Positions 37,320 through 49,058 of a DNA stretch of 64,000 nt are shown here, one piece after another (the stretch's first letter is position 1; each line of letters starts with the position of its first letter). This DNA is from Tetrastigma voinierianum (taxonomy: Eukaryota; Streptophyta; Magnoliopsida; Vitales; Vitaceae). The DNA lies in the NCBI GenBank assembly GCA_016808115.1, contig JAEQBH010006843.1:1-64000 (forward strand). The letters are read 5' to 3'. Below the pieces are notes generated by a model that did no database searches, had not been told where the DNA came from, and saw only the letters and a program-made list of their open reading frames with translations. Position numbers and translations under genes: made by a program.

Positions 37320-38490
37320 GCCTCCTTTGAAACTGAGCTATAAGGCTCTTTTGGGATCGAGCTGTAAGGTTCGTTTGAAACTGAGCTACTGCTCCCTTCG
37401 TCAAGCAGTCTTCTCGCTGTTAGGTTCTAAGAAACAGTCACCGCCTTTGAAACCGGGGAGCCACGTGTCTTTGAAACTAAGCCAGCATGGCTCCTGGGCA
37501 TTTGGCCTTCTAGGTTGTCGTGCCCAAGAACCGAGTCAGATGACCTCTTTGAAACTCCGAGCCACAAGGCTCTTTTTTCGGGAACCGGAAACGCAAGGCT
37601 CTTGGGGATAAGGTCGCAAGGCCTGCTTGAAATCGAGCATGGATTCCTTCAAACCGAGCCACAAGGCTCTTTTGGGACTGAGCTACAAGGCTCACTTGAA
37701 ACTTAGCTACAAGGCTCTTTTGAAACTGGGCTACGTAGCTCCTTAGCTACTTAGCCTTTTGGGCTATCAGATTCTTTAAGAACCGAGTTGTATGGCCCCT
37801 TTGGAATTGAGCTACAAGGCTCTTTTGAAACTGAGCTATGTGGCTCCTTCGAAACAAGGCTCTTTTGAAACTGATCTACATGGCTCCTTGGCTACTTGGC
37901 CTTCGGGCCGCCATATTCTTAACCAGCCAGATGACCCCTTCGAACTAAGTTACAAGGCTCTTTGAGATCGAGCTACGTGGCTCCTTCAACCGAGCCAAGG
38001 CTCTCGGAAGATCGCAAGGCCCGCTTGAAACCGAAGCCACGTGGCTCCTCTCAACCGGTTAAGGCTCTTTGGATCGAGCCAGCAAGGCTCGCTTTGAAAT
38101 CGAGCCAAGGCTCGCGAAACCGGAAGCGCCATGCGGCCTCGCTACTTTCCGCCTTCTCCGGCCGCCGACTTTAAGAACCGAAATGAATCGGGCTCTTTGA
38201 ACCGAGATACAAGGTTCTTTTGAAACTGAGCTACATGACTCCTTCAAAACTGAGCTACAAGGCTCTTTGAAATCGAGCCATAGCTCCTTTCGCTACTTAG
38301 CCTTCTAGTCGTTAGATTCTTTAAGAAATCGTTAGGCGACCCTTTGAACTCGAAAGCCATAAGGCTCTTTGAAACTGAGGCTACATGGCTCCTTCGAGAC
38401 CGGAGCTTATAAAGCTCTTGAACTGGCCGCAAGGCCTGCTTGAAATTGAGCTATGGCCCTTCGAAACTGAGCCAAGACTCTTTTGGGATC
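37320..38490. repeat. Degenerate tandem repeat of about 24 bp units
   Basis: Roughly thirty or more copies of GAGCTACAAGGCTCTTTTG plus AAACT, with variants in which AAGGCTC alternates with TGGCTCC, and AACCGAGCC-type units. The block lies between the antisense ORF region and integrase, in the untranslated part of the Tat-type element. Each unit holds GAGC..GCTC, so single units can form short hairpins. Confidence 0.88.
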
Positions 38491-39389
38491 GAGTCTTGGC
38501 CTCGACCAGCTACGCGGTTCTTTCGTCTTCCTCCCCTAGGGAAGGCACGCGCGATTTTAATGCAGATTTATGGAGCGTGCACGGTTTTAATGCGATTCAT
38601 GGAGAAACCCGAATCAGACTGGTGCCTTTCCAAACGCCCGTGTTTCTTTATAATAATCGGCTTCTTCGACGACCAGGCAAACATATCACTCCGTCCTAAC
38701 CTTTCTACCTCCCTTCGATGTTGCCTGAGCCCAGGCCACGATGAAGCCGGGCCTGATCGTCACTACACCTGAGTCCCGTCCGTGACTACAAGTCGACGCT
38801 GCCTCGCTGTTTATCGCCTTCGCGGAGCTGTGTTTTCCAGTTCCCTCCATCGCGGAGTTATGTGTTGTTCCCTGCCTCGCCATCATGGAACCTGACCAGG
38901 AACATATTCGGAGGGGGCGGTACACTCAGAGGGAATATTTTTAAGTCCCGCTTCCTCCATTATACCTTTCCTCCCCTATTTTCTCCTTCTCATTCCTTTT
39001 CTCTTTCTCCTTCTCTTTCATTTTCTCTTTCTCCTTCCTTTTCTCTTTCCCTTTCTTGTGGTTTCTCGCTCGACCGTGGTCAGTCGCATCGTGATCTTCT
39101 CGAGATGTAGAGAATGGGCTTGATGTAGAGAAAAAGGTTTACGATGTAATTTTTTGATATGTAGAAACCATGGTTTATTGTAATTTTATGAGATATTTGT
39201 AATAAAAGTACAGTCTTTTGGAAGCGTGTGTACTTGTCTGATGTTTGTTTGTTTGTTTTGTTTTTTTTTTTTGTTTTTTTTACGATTTGCGAGAATATTA
39301 CTTAGGTTGAAAATGGATACAAAGAATGTTATTATATTAAAATTGTAAATTTATTATTAAAGTTACTAACTGAAGTCTGGTTTATAGAA
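38491..39389. other. Tat-type element 3' untranslated region
   Basis: It includes a pyrimidine-rich block (38955-39062, TTTCTCTTTCTCC runs) and an AT-rich stretch. On the plus strand, AATAAAA at 39199 could be a polyadenylation signal for an antisense transcript, but the direction of any transcription is unknown. No gene recognised. Confidence 0.45.
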
Positions 39390-40130
39390 TCACCGAGGTG
39401 CTCAATGCTCCAAGAATAAGTGTGGTTTTTCCTTCACACCTTAACGTCTGAGCATTGCCAAGCCAGGCTCCGACATTCGCGATATCACATGTGTGGTCCC
39501 TTCCCAACAGTCCCTAGCTTCCCGCATGTGGGGTCTTTCCTCATAGCATGAGTTTTTGAACTCAGTCGGCTGGCTTAAAACTCTTGAGTGTCCACCCTTC
39601 CGTTGTAATATTTGTCGTTTTTCTCGCGATAGTCCCTACTGCCGCCTTAGAACCCGTCTCAAGTTTTTCTTCTGTGAGGTCATGTTCGTGCAAAGAATCT
39701 CCTCATGTATGGCATTTGGTTAACCCAACCCCGTGACTTTAGCCTTAACTCCTCGACGGAGCCATCGGCTTTAGCGACTTGCAAAGCAAATGTGGTTTCG
39801 AGTTGCCGACTAACGTAGCTCCGTATGCCCATAACACTGGGAGGTATTCTAACCATTTTCCCTTTTTGTATTTCCTTTCGCTTTAGTCTTCCATGCCGCT
39901 CAGAGTCCTTATAGCGATCCCGGCTGTTCATCAGATCAAGCATATTTGGATGAGTAGTACTCTGATACCGGTGTCGACGCAAATTCCTCAAACTGGGATT
40001 ATCTAAACTGCTTTCCATTATCGTGATACCAAGGCTCTGTGTGATTCCGAAACCTCCAAATTATGGAACAATGTAAACAAAAGTTACGTATTCTTCGCTT
40101 CCAAGGATCGTCGCTAATGGCTCACTTCGC
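39390..40130 (-). pseudogene. Tat-type integrase, core and C terminus
   Basis: Minus-strand translation from about 40100 gives VDYFT and EPLATI, then FGI, DNPSLRNL, and VSRQLETTFAL, the order of a gypsy integrase core. At 39650-39395 follow NDKYYNGRV, CGKLGTVGKGPH and SWSIEHLGD, the C-terminal block just before the stop. Several frame changes. This part is closest to the 3' end of the element. Confidence 0.8.
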
Positions 40131-40825
40131 CCACTCGTGAAGTAATCCACCCTAAAACAATAAACCTTGCACGCCCTTCCCACGGTAGCCCTCCGATGTC
40201 AAGCCTCGACCGTTGAAAAGCGTCAAGGGCTCTCAGGATCGAGGTCACGCCTGGCGCGGGAGGTAAGAGATCTCAAAGTGCTGTTTTGAGCAGTTCGCAT
40301 TTAACCAGCCCCGTAGCGTTCGGTGCATCAGTGCCAATAATACCCCTATTCAGTGGTCTTGCTCGCTGCTGTCCTGCTCCAATATGGTCACATACTTTTC
40401 CTTCTACAAAATTTCCTCTCGAGCACATAGTTTGCGTCTTCCTTTCCTACGCATTTAAGGATGGGTGTAGAGAGTCTTCGCTTATAAAGGGTCCCCCCCG
40501 ATGAATGTTAACTCAGCCACCTCATCTCCGAAAGCTCGAGGCCTCCTTTCTCGGGATCGCTTAGCAACAGTTTCTCATTCCACTAAGTAGTCCCAATGGG
40601 TCCATCCAGCTCTACTGACATTAGTCAGTGGACACTTCATCACAACAAGCCGATGCACCATCGAGGGTTCGGGAGGTGCCCACCGATATCACCGTCTAGA
40701 TCCTCCCGGTGGTGGTCAAGCCGCTAGCTCACAGTGGCATTCGCCCCACGCATTTCTACCCGGGACATGTCCGACCAACCCGCAGGTAAACTTTTATGCA
40801 GCTCGTACCTTTTTAAGGTACATGA
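40131..40825 (-). pseudogene. Tat-type pol, region between RNase H and integrase core
   Basis: This stretch should hold the integrase N terminus and zinc-binding part. I see only scattered resemblance in broken frames. Confidence 0.5.
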
Positions 40826-41071
40826 TCATTTTTTCACCCCTGGCTTCATAGAGCCTCTGGTCTCGTTCACCGCCACCTGGGAATCACCGCATATCTCCAA
40901 TTGATCGCCTTCCATGAGTGGAAAGATTAAGTTCGACCATGACAACTTCAGACTCGCCGTTGTCGGGGCTTGAACCGACATGAGTGCGTATTCCACGTCA
41001 ATCCCGTCCGGGGAGGTTAGAATTAGACCCACACCTCTTCCTTGGGAATTGGTGGCCCCATCTAAGGACAA
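40826..41071 (-). pseudogene. Tat-type RNase H domain
   Basis: An open stretch with LDGATNSQGRGVGLILTSPD, then IDVEYAL, EGDQLEICGDSQVAVN and a tail near RGSMKPGVKK. This is the RNase H of gypsy pol: the first Asp, the Glu position and the DSQ Asp motif are present in order. Closed by shifts on both sides. Confidence 0.85.
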
Positions 41072-42055
41072 CCTCTATATGGGTAGGTCGAGCGCCAATT
41101 GAGTAGATTCTAAAGAGTCGTGATCGGGCATTCGAGGGTGAATTCCAGATGAAAATCGCCAAAACCCGCCTCGACCGCTATCCTCTACGCTTGTATCTCG
41201 ATGTTGAACTCATCGAGTCATGGCCCATTTTATCGCGTTCAAGGTTTCGCTCTCTGCGTAATATCTCAAGCTTCATTGGGTGCTCTGTTGATTTCAATGG
41301 TGTGAGCCTGAAAATATGGTTGAAGCCTTCTGGTAGTGGTTACTAATGTAGGATTAATTTCTCCATCTTTGATACCTTTCCTTTGCTCCCTCGCAGTTTC
41401 TGGGTCAGTGAATGGGATCGGGTTGCCGATTATATCTCGCTCTCGACCAAAGGGGCCAGCTAGTCGAGAAATCTAAAACTGGCCAGCGTAGTGGCGCGGG
41501 TGGTGCGTTCCCGGCGGCTCACCAGACTTAGTGGGAGCCTAAGTAAGTCTCGTCGAACGCCGTGACGCATGCCCCAATGGAAAGCCTTTTCTTTAACCTC
41601 GGTAAAAGAATGGTCGGCACTCGTCGCTGGATCTAGATACAAAGCCTTCAGCAAATTATTCTCCCGCTTAAACGTTGAATTTCGTTGCTCAACTGGCGGC
41701 TGTAATGTTTAGCACGACTCCTTTATCTTATCCGGGATTGCCTGCTCTACTGCGACTATGAAACCCAACATCTTTCCTTAATCGAGACCTCAAAGGCGCA
41801 TTAGTCGATTTCAGCCTCTCATGTTATAGTTCTTCAGACCTGGAATGACCTCATCTGGCGGGCTACACGAGCCTGCGCTTTAACTCCGACTTCACCCATC
41901 AACATGTCATCTATATATACCTCCCATACGCCTTAAATCCCGCCCTCAAACATTTTTTGCTCACTAAATTCTCCGATATGCCTCCCAATGGCTTTTCTAA
42001 CCCCGAAAGGCATCACCCTTGCAATGCAGTACCGCGGTAATGACCGTACTCAAAT
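41072..42055 (-). pseudogene. Tat-type reverse transcriptase, C-terminal part
   Basis: On the minus strand, 42040-41890 carries RYC, VMPFG, and EVYIDDMLMG; the YIDD catalytic motif is at 41905-41920. The connection domain follows toward 41460. The N-terminal half lies beyond the 3.2-kb insertion at 45299 and above. Confidence 0.85.
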
Positions 42056-43849
42056 AATGGTATGCAAGTTTGCAACATCGCCACCAAGTTCGACTAAGTT
42101 TGACCAATTTGACTAGGTTTGACCAACGACTTAGTAGGTTGACCAAAGTTGACTTTTTTCAAGGATGAATAATTTTGACGACTAAGACACCATTTTCAGA
42201 GGCCTACCATATTTAGTTCATAGACTGGTCGAACGTCCAAACTAACCTCAATGATAAAAAGTTATAACCCCGGTACTTCAAATCCAGTTGTTTTAACAAT
42301 TGTCCAACCTGTTTTCAATCTCATCCTCAAAGTCAATCTCTAGGTCTTTATATAAACATACAACTTTGATGCCAAATGAAACCCTAGCCCCAAAGCACCA
42401 TCTTCAGCCCAAAACCCTGCAAGAATCCCCCTCAAAATCAGCGAACACCTGGGCAGGTGGCTTCGCTTTGAATACTCATGCAGCCGGTGGGGAGCCTGAC
42501 CCCAAAAGTACCCCACCGGGTCACACCTGCAACATCGCAACAAAGACAGTGGAGGTGGGGACATCTGCACGACGCGCCGGGCCGGTGAGCTTCCCGGCCA
42601 ACCGCCCGTGACGCCACTCCCATCAGCCACACACGGCGACGGCCACCTCGGGGACATCGGGTTTTTCTTGATTTTCGGGCCATTTTCGCCACTTCAGCAC
42701 CCTATAGCTCTTTTCCACCATTTTTGGACCCCTTGAACTCATTTCCGTGGTCCTCGCGATTCCTCACCGCTTGAAAGTTACGACTTAAAACAAAGTCAGC
42801 CGATGGTCGATAGAGTTTTTCGCCACCACGTCAGCCGACCAAGGTAATGGTACCGGGATGAGTTCTCGGTCTCTGTGGGCTTCCATTGATATGTGGTTTG
42901 TAAATTTGGACGCCGCTTGGTTAGTTTTCCATTTTTAGGTTGTTTCGTAATTACCGAGATGCTCTGACTAAATAGAGTACCAATTGGTCAATCTGGCTGC
43001 ACTGAAGTTGTATTAGTGAAATTTGATGTTTCTAGAATTATCGATCGCCTTCAATTTCGAGAAATTAGCTCCTGCAAGTTAAAAGCCCCACCTCCTTAGT
43101 ATCTGGCCCGGGTAGGCACACTCGGTGTAATCGGGCCTGGCCGGTTCAATTTGACGGTCTCACGCTTCAAAGTTATTCTAAGGCCTTGTGGATATCCCAA
43201 TGTAGTTGGTTCAATTATTTGTTCGTTTGCATTTTTTATTTTATATTTGATGTGCAACACGTCGAGTCGGAGATAATCCTGCTTAAGGACAAGATCAGTC
43301 ATTCAGAAATTGTGAGTTGTTTATATGTTTTAAATGATTTCCAGTATTATGCGATATATCTATCGCTGATTAAATATTTTCGTGATATATATCAAGTTGA
43401 TTAAATTCATTGCCAGATATAAACGTGATTATCGGTCTCATATAAAAACAAGTTATCATTTCATGTGAATTTTGTCAACATTTTAAATATTTGGAAGTTT
43501 TAATGAGTTCCCGGATGAGCTTGTTCCTAAATATGTTGAGAACGTGATTGAGGGTTTTAAAACCACTTTTGAAAAACTTATCGCTTTGGGGCAAAGAGAT
43601 TTCGAGTACTCGCGAGTATGATGCTACCGTGTCAAAATATATTATACAGACGTTGGATAAGTATATGTGAGTAAGGATACAAAGGTTGATTGTTATATTA
43701 TAATACAAATATCGCTGAAAATATATGCGAAAAAGAATACCGTGTTGGGTTATTATAGGTCGATGTACCATATAGTACCGTGAGCATTGATTTAAGATCC
43801 ATATTATGCTGAAATGGGTTTTCCACGGTCGCGTTGATTCATCCAACTA

Positions 43850-44170
43850 TACATTATTTCCACGATCGCGAGGTCGCCTGGCCGGGACGGTTTATCGCTG
43901 CCACTGCGGTCGGAGGTCAAGTTCATCCAACTGCCATATATGAGTTATTTCACTAATCGCGGAGGTCGCTTATCCGACGGCCTATTAGTTGCCACTGGTG
44001 TCGCGAGGTTGGATTTATCCAACGGTTAACATTATTTCACGACCGCGAGGTCGGGCTTCACCCGACGGTTATATTCGGCCTGCCACGGTCGCGGAGGTCG
44101 GGTTTACCCAACTGCAGGCGTTATTTCCACTACCGTGGAGGTCGCATCACCAACCCGCTCATCATTATTA
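43850..44170. repeat. Tandem repeat, period about 80-94 bp with half-unit substructure
   Basis: TTATTTC(C)ACGAYCGCGAGG-type starts occur at 43853, 43947, 44029 and 44110. Between them lie related GCCAC..GGTCGGAGGTC half-units, so the true repeat is about 42-45 bp in diverged pairs. Confidence 0.8.
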
Positions 44171-44221
44171 TTATTACCACGACACCTTCGGGAGGTTAAG
44201 GGTCGGAGGGTATCCCACTAG

Positions 44222-44530
44222 CTTATGATGGGTATATGGTACTGTGATATGATGGGTATTAATGTGATGATTATGATGAGTATAAGGAATAGATATGATG
44301 GGTATATGGTACGATATATGGCTGATGTGGGTATATGGTACCTGCATATGATGGGTATATGGTACCTACGATGACGGGTGTATGGTACTAAGATATTATT
44401 TATATAGTACTAATATGATATATATATACGGTTTATGATGAGTATATGGTACTACAGTAAGATGAGTATATGGCAACGTGCTTATGAGGAGCATATGCGA
44501 TTCGGTCATAAAGGATATATGGTACGGTAC
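44222..44530. repeat. Tandem array of GGGTATATGGTAC units (about 23-30 bp)
   Basis: About ten copies of GATGGGTATATGGTACT with variants (GAGTATATGG, GGATATATGG), spaced 23-46 bp apart. Confidence 0.88.
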
Positions 44531-45298
44531 ATTGTCGTTCGCAAAAGGCAATAACCATTTAAGTCAGTCGGAGGTGGGAGTCCTACCTGCCAGGAAGTGT
44601 ATATATACAGACATTGTCGGGTTTTCTCGGTCAACTGTAGCTATTTAAATCTTTATGGTTGTTTATTCCCCGATTATTTTTCTTTACGATATGAGGTTAT
44701 AATTTTACGCTTCACCCAAGATAGTCATAAACGTATTCAAAGTTATACCGCGGCGCATGGATTTCATATTGTCGACTCGTATGTCTCGGGTTTTGTGAAA
44801 TGATTTTAAACGGGGAACTTTGCAAAAGAATGTACGTGAGGTCTTGAAATAAGGAATTTTCGAAATTAAAGACTTTATTTTCCTTATAACTATATCACCA
44901 CCGAGATTTATTATCTCACGCTTATTGTTTTAAATCCGTCTCCCAGTCCGCATAGTCAGAAGATCTACCTCGCCTGCCTTCTACGTCATTCGTCTCACAA
45001 GCAACAAGTAAAGATTCTATCATATCTATCTCGCTTTATATTATCGGAATTATGTATTTCATTTGTAACCTTAAAGTCACAAACACTCTTAGAATTCCTA
45101 ATATCGTATCAACTTTATGTCCTTATTTATATATGTGGTGGGACTCTTATATATAATCGGGATATTAAACTAATGCATGTGTTTATTTCCCTCCTAAAGC
45201 CGGAGCTCCACCGTGATCTTCCTAGTGGACTCCATGGAATCACTAGGCGACCACCCCGAACCCGGGAGAGATCCTGCTCGTCCTCACAAATTTCACAC

Positions 45299-45690
45299 AA
45301 ATGAGGTCTTCTGATCGCTGTGGTCCATTCTCGACCGTTATATCCTAAGAAAGCGTCCATGAAGCTAAGAAGCTCGTGGCCAACTGTGGCGTCCACTATA
45401 AGGTTGATCCGAGGTAGGGGAAAGCTGCTCTTAGGATGTGCCTGCTGACACTCCAAGTGAAGTCAATGCAGAGTCACGATTTTCCCGCTTTCTCGCTTCG
45501 ACGAGGACTACATTAGCCTGGACAATGTGGTATTCTACTTCTCGGATAGCTTTGGCCTGGAGGAGTTTGTTAACCTCTTCATTGATCACCTTCTGCCTTT
45601 CTAAGGCGAAACTCCTTTTTTGTTTGATAGGTTTAAAGGAGGGGCCTATGTCTCGCTCAGGCTGATCGGTGGGGTCAATTCCCTCCCATA
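45299..45690 (-). pseudogene. Tat-type reverse transcriptase, N-terminal part
   Basis: Minus-strand text runs FKPIKQKRSFALERQKVINE, EEVNKLL, REVEY, then SFPLPRINLIVDATVGHELL and MDAFLGYN, and reaches DQKTSF, where the insertion begins. These are RT palm and finger motifs, including the first catalytic Asp of the MDAF motif. There is one frame change before SFPLPR. Confidence 0.88.
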
Positions 45691-46280
45691 TCCTCCTACT
45701 CTGTGCGAATACTTATACTTTGCTTTTAAGAAGTGACAAGGAGGTCCCCGACGCCTCGGGCCAATCCGGGATCCAATGTGGGTGACAAGATGTTCCGGTT
45801 TGTTTGCCGAGTTGTATATAGGTTCTAGTTCTCCGAGGGCATAGGTTGATGCTCACTTCATCTCTATGTGTCGAGGCTCACGTAGATGCCGCCTACCACT
45901 TTTTACTTCATTGATGTCGAGTAAAGACTTCGGCTATGCTGATTTCCTTGAACCATTCCACCCCATTCAGAGTGGGGAATTTGATAACCATATGATAGGC
46001 GAAAGGGATGGCCCTTACGACATTGAGGGAGGGCCTGCCCAATAGAATGTTATAGTCGACTGGGAAGGCCCACTATGAGGAACTCACCGCCGGTTAGGCT
46101 CGGCACGGGGATCTCCCAAAGTGAGAACTAGTCAGACACCCCAGAGGCGACTTTCTCTAGAGAATCCCCGCAGCGGCCGGACTCCCGCTCTAAGCCCGAT
46201 GCCCATTTTATCGAAGGCTCACGCGAAGATGATGTCTACCGAGCTCCAGCCAAGCCCACCAGGACTGCGGTATCAAGCTT
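45691..46280 (-). pseudogene. Tat-type protease and linker
   Basis: 46255-46190 reads G.SSVDIIFA (stop) AFDKMGI, the retropepsin motif with its active-site Asp position degraded (LVGLAG where LVDGGS is expected). 46080-45950 reads VDYNILLGRPSLNVV and AIPFAYHMVIKFPT, the conserved segment that follows the protease. Confidence 0.8.
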
Positions 46281-46740
46281 TGAAAGTCAGCTATGGCGAC
46301 CCTTATTACCGTGGGGTCAGTCAGCTTTATGATGTTGGTAGCCTTCCATGCCTGAGCCCGAAAAGTTATGGTGGTGTCTAGCCGAGAGAGCTCGACACGC
46401 TGTACTTCCAATGTCTCCGATATGATGTCGCTGCATGAGCCTTCCTCGGGTTGAACTAGACTTCTCCGCCCCTCAGAAACCCTACGGAAATCACATGGAT
46501 TTCTCCCAAGGGTTACCGGGTGCGATCGGAGCCGGCCGGGACAAGGTGATAGGACTCCGTGCCCGGTCCCGACTCCCAGGGCCACGGCCGGCAAAGATGT
46601 CCACGCTTCGGACGTATTTAATTTCCTTCCTCAACTCGGATGCAATCATCTATTTCGTGTCCATGATCCCTATGGAATCTACAATACTCGTCGAGTCCTC
46701 TTCGCTAGGGTTCGTTCACTGAGACGCACCACCTTAAAAC
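46281..46740 (-). other. Tat-type gag-protease linker
   Basis: GC-rich text with an open minus frame. It is expected to hold the zinc knuckle and linker, but I do not see a clean CCHC. Confidence 0.4.
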
Positions 46741-47960
46741 TCGCGGCCGCCTCACGTGAGGACCGCGGACAATCGGCATATCAAGGGGGTGAATTGCCGA
46801 GGTGGATATCGCTTGTCGCATCTTGGCCGAGGTGGGCTTGCGTCCCTAACGCTGTTCTCGGCTCCTTTAGAGATCGCTATCCGCTCTCTCTCCGGCCTCT
46901 CGCTGGGATTCCATCCCCGCTCCATGTCCTCACTTCGCTCTCTTCTTCTCGCCCCCGCTTCTCCTTTCCTAAGAGTTTTCTCCCCGCTAGATAGAAGTGG
47001 CTTCCTCGCCATGAATGTATTTCTCTCGCTTCATAGCACTTACCATGTCACCGAGGAAGTTTTCGAGATGGAAAACATCAAATCTTTGGGATCAGACACT
47101 GCACTCCCCTGATGAAAGCTGGTGGCAAACTTCTCATCCGGGATGTCTACCCTTAATGACTAAAACCTCCGGACGCAGGATTCTCGTGCCTCCGCCCCGC
47201 TTTTATGGTCAACAAATGATGTTTTAACTTTCCGTAGTCCGAGCCCGATGAGCTGGAGACCTAACTGATGGACAAAATTTCCTCTCTAAAGGATGAGGAT
47301 TGACGATGGTAGGAGTCCGCCGAATCAGCTAAAGCTCCGCCTCGAGCGTGATGCAAAGGCTCCGCACGTAACGGTCCTCGCATCCATGTAGCTCCATCCG
47401 ACTGTAGGTATGGAGGTGATTCATGTGATCTTTCGCTCCTTCAAATGTTTCGACCGGTGCATTCTCGAACTTTGTTTTGAGAGGGAAGTGTAGTACCCCT
47501 ACTATGAACTGATGCCCGTTTGTTGCACCAAGGCATCCATGGAGATTGAGCTCGCTTTTTCAAATCTCCTTCATGCGGCTAAGCTCTATTTGATGTCCCT
47601 TTAAGCGCCGTCCTACAACCGCTCCCCATTCCGACGATAAAGGATGGGTCTATCGCTTCCGCTGGGTTTCTACCGAATCCTCATTACCATACTTCAGGAT
47701 TTATAAGGATCGCGGCCTCGCTTCGCTAGCTTCTCCTCCTCCGTCCCGAGGAGCGCTCGTGGTGTTGTTGTTCCTCCTACTGGCCGCTGTATCTGCCTAG
47801 TGAGTTCCTTTGCTTCAGAAACGGTTAGTGAGACAGAGTGCCCCAACCTCGCCAAGATGGGCCCAGAGTTTCGAGAGTGTCTCGTGGCCTGGAGACATCT
47901 ACGCCCTCGCTGTCTTCTCAAGCTGGCGTGAACTCTACTCATGTTTCGTCGATACTATCA
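46741..47960 (-). pseudogene. Tat-type gag
   Basis: Minus strand from about 47950: an N-terminal helix-rich part (VSEAKELTRQIQRP), then KFENAPVETFEGAKDHMNHL, HTYSRMELHGCEDR, and KLKHHLLTIKAG near 47190. The last part is EKYIHGEEA and RQFTPL at about 46790. This is the order of a Tat-lineage capsid region. Multiple frame changes. Confidence 0.8.
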
Positions 47961-48084
47961 ACACCGAGAATTCGCTTATTTGTGAGGAACAATTGCTCCA
48001 TGCATAACGCCAAACCGATGGTGCTTTTCTACTCGATTCTCAATGGATCTTCTGAGTCACCGGGTCACCATCTGGGGCCACCAT
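47961..48084 (-). other. Tat-type leader with PBS
   Basis: Immediately after LTR-B on the minus strand comes ATGGTGGCCCCAGATGGTGA, resembling the TTGGCGCC..TGGGG-type primer site of Tat elements, then a leader shared with 33087-33005. Confidence 0.55.
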
Positions 48085-48626
48085 TGTACAACCCGCAACC
48101 TACATCGGCATGATGATCCGACCCGGGGTGCGCCGCGCTCTTCTGATGCCTAAGTCGCCTTCTTTCTTATTGAAAGGAAGAATTCAACTATTCATAGCGT
48201 GCTATGATCGCTGCACCTTTTGTCAGTAGGCTAGCTCGGTGATTTATACGGTAGTTCGTACATTCCTCGTTGGGACAAATGATACTAGCATCTCCCATCG
48301 GGTGAAGAGTTTCCTTTTTCTTATCAGCTGATCGACTATTACTGATAACGATGGAAACAAGGGATCATGTAAGATTCTTCTTCCTAACTGCGCCCGCTGA
48401 TCATGAGACTGAAGGCTTCCCTCGTACTCTAGCTCACCCACCATATCGCTTGTTACCCAAATAGTCATGGCTAACTCCCCGGCCCCGCCCGCACTCAAGA
48501 TGCAGGATCCTCACCTGGTCGAGCTTCTTAGTCGGCCCCAGGCCCTAACTCCCTTCCATGTATGGAGTCCGCCGCACTCTCGGGCTTGTGTTCTCGCCCG
48601 CTGCGACATTGTTTTCTACCCCATCA
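48085..48626 (-). mobile_element. Tat-type 5' LTR (LTR-B, 542 bp)
   Basis: It begins TGTACAACC and ends CTACCCCATCA in plus-strand text. It aligns with both parts of LTR-A, including the empty insertion site (GAGCTTCTT at 48526). The right-hand five bases (CGAAG) do not match the left side of LTR-A, as expected if LTR-A is not the element's true other end. Confidence 0.85.
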
Positions 48627-49058
48627 CGAAGAAGAAAATTTTAAATTACGACAAAATCTTAATGCCTTATATTTACAATACGACAGTTATTATAATGAGC
48701 GATATCAAAAAATAATTTAAATAAAAATTTAAATTTGATCAAAAGTTTATTAAAATTATTTTACTATATTATATAAGTGGAAAATAATTCAAAATTAATA
48801 AAATAATAAATAATATAAATAAATATATCTTAAAAAATAAAATATGTTATAAATATATTATTAAAATAAATATATTATTATTATAAGAATAAAATAGTGA
48901 GAAAATAATAGTATAATATTAATATAAGAGGAGAATCGTAATTACTATTTTCATCTCCAAATATGGAGAAGGAAATGGAAGATGATTGAAATGCATTTTT
49001 TGGGTCAAAATCCTTAAATATGAAGATGAAGTCGAAAATGGAAAATGGTTGGAGATAC
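48627..49058. mobile_element. Harbinger-like right end
   Basis: AT-rich DNA ending with GGTTGGAGATACTCTAA. The reverse complement begins TTAGAGTATCTCCAACC, close to the GAGCATCTCCAAC terminus of the MITE at 51875. No left terminus is seen in this interval, so it may be the other half of the element that starts near 32226. Confidence 0.5.

Larger units (their letters stand above)
42056..45298. mobile_element. 3.2-kb insertion in Tat RT, probable long solo LTR
   Basis: It separates the RT piece ending DQKTSF (45300s) from the piece starting PRYC (42040s), so the boundaries are known from the interrupted domain to within a few bases. No coding motif is recognised inside. It has degenerate GTTTGACCAA repeats (42080-42160), two tandem repeat arrays, and a TATA-like GTGTATATATACAG at 44598. 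The right end reads CTCACAAATTTCACA. AATGA occurs at both junctions, but the alignment is ambiguous. A large Ty3/gypsy LTR is likely; orientation is probably plus. Confidence 0.6.

Noticed and set aside
37320..38490. Regularly spaced repeats that could suggest a CRISPR array
   Set aside because: Units are contiguous and degenerate with no unique spacers, lie in a plant retrotransposon, and there are no cas genes.
42056..45298. AATGA as a target-site duplication of the insertion in Tat RT
   Set aside because: The uninterrupted site naturally contains overlapping AATGA-like text, so the junctions can be aligned in more than one way.
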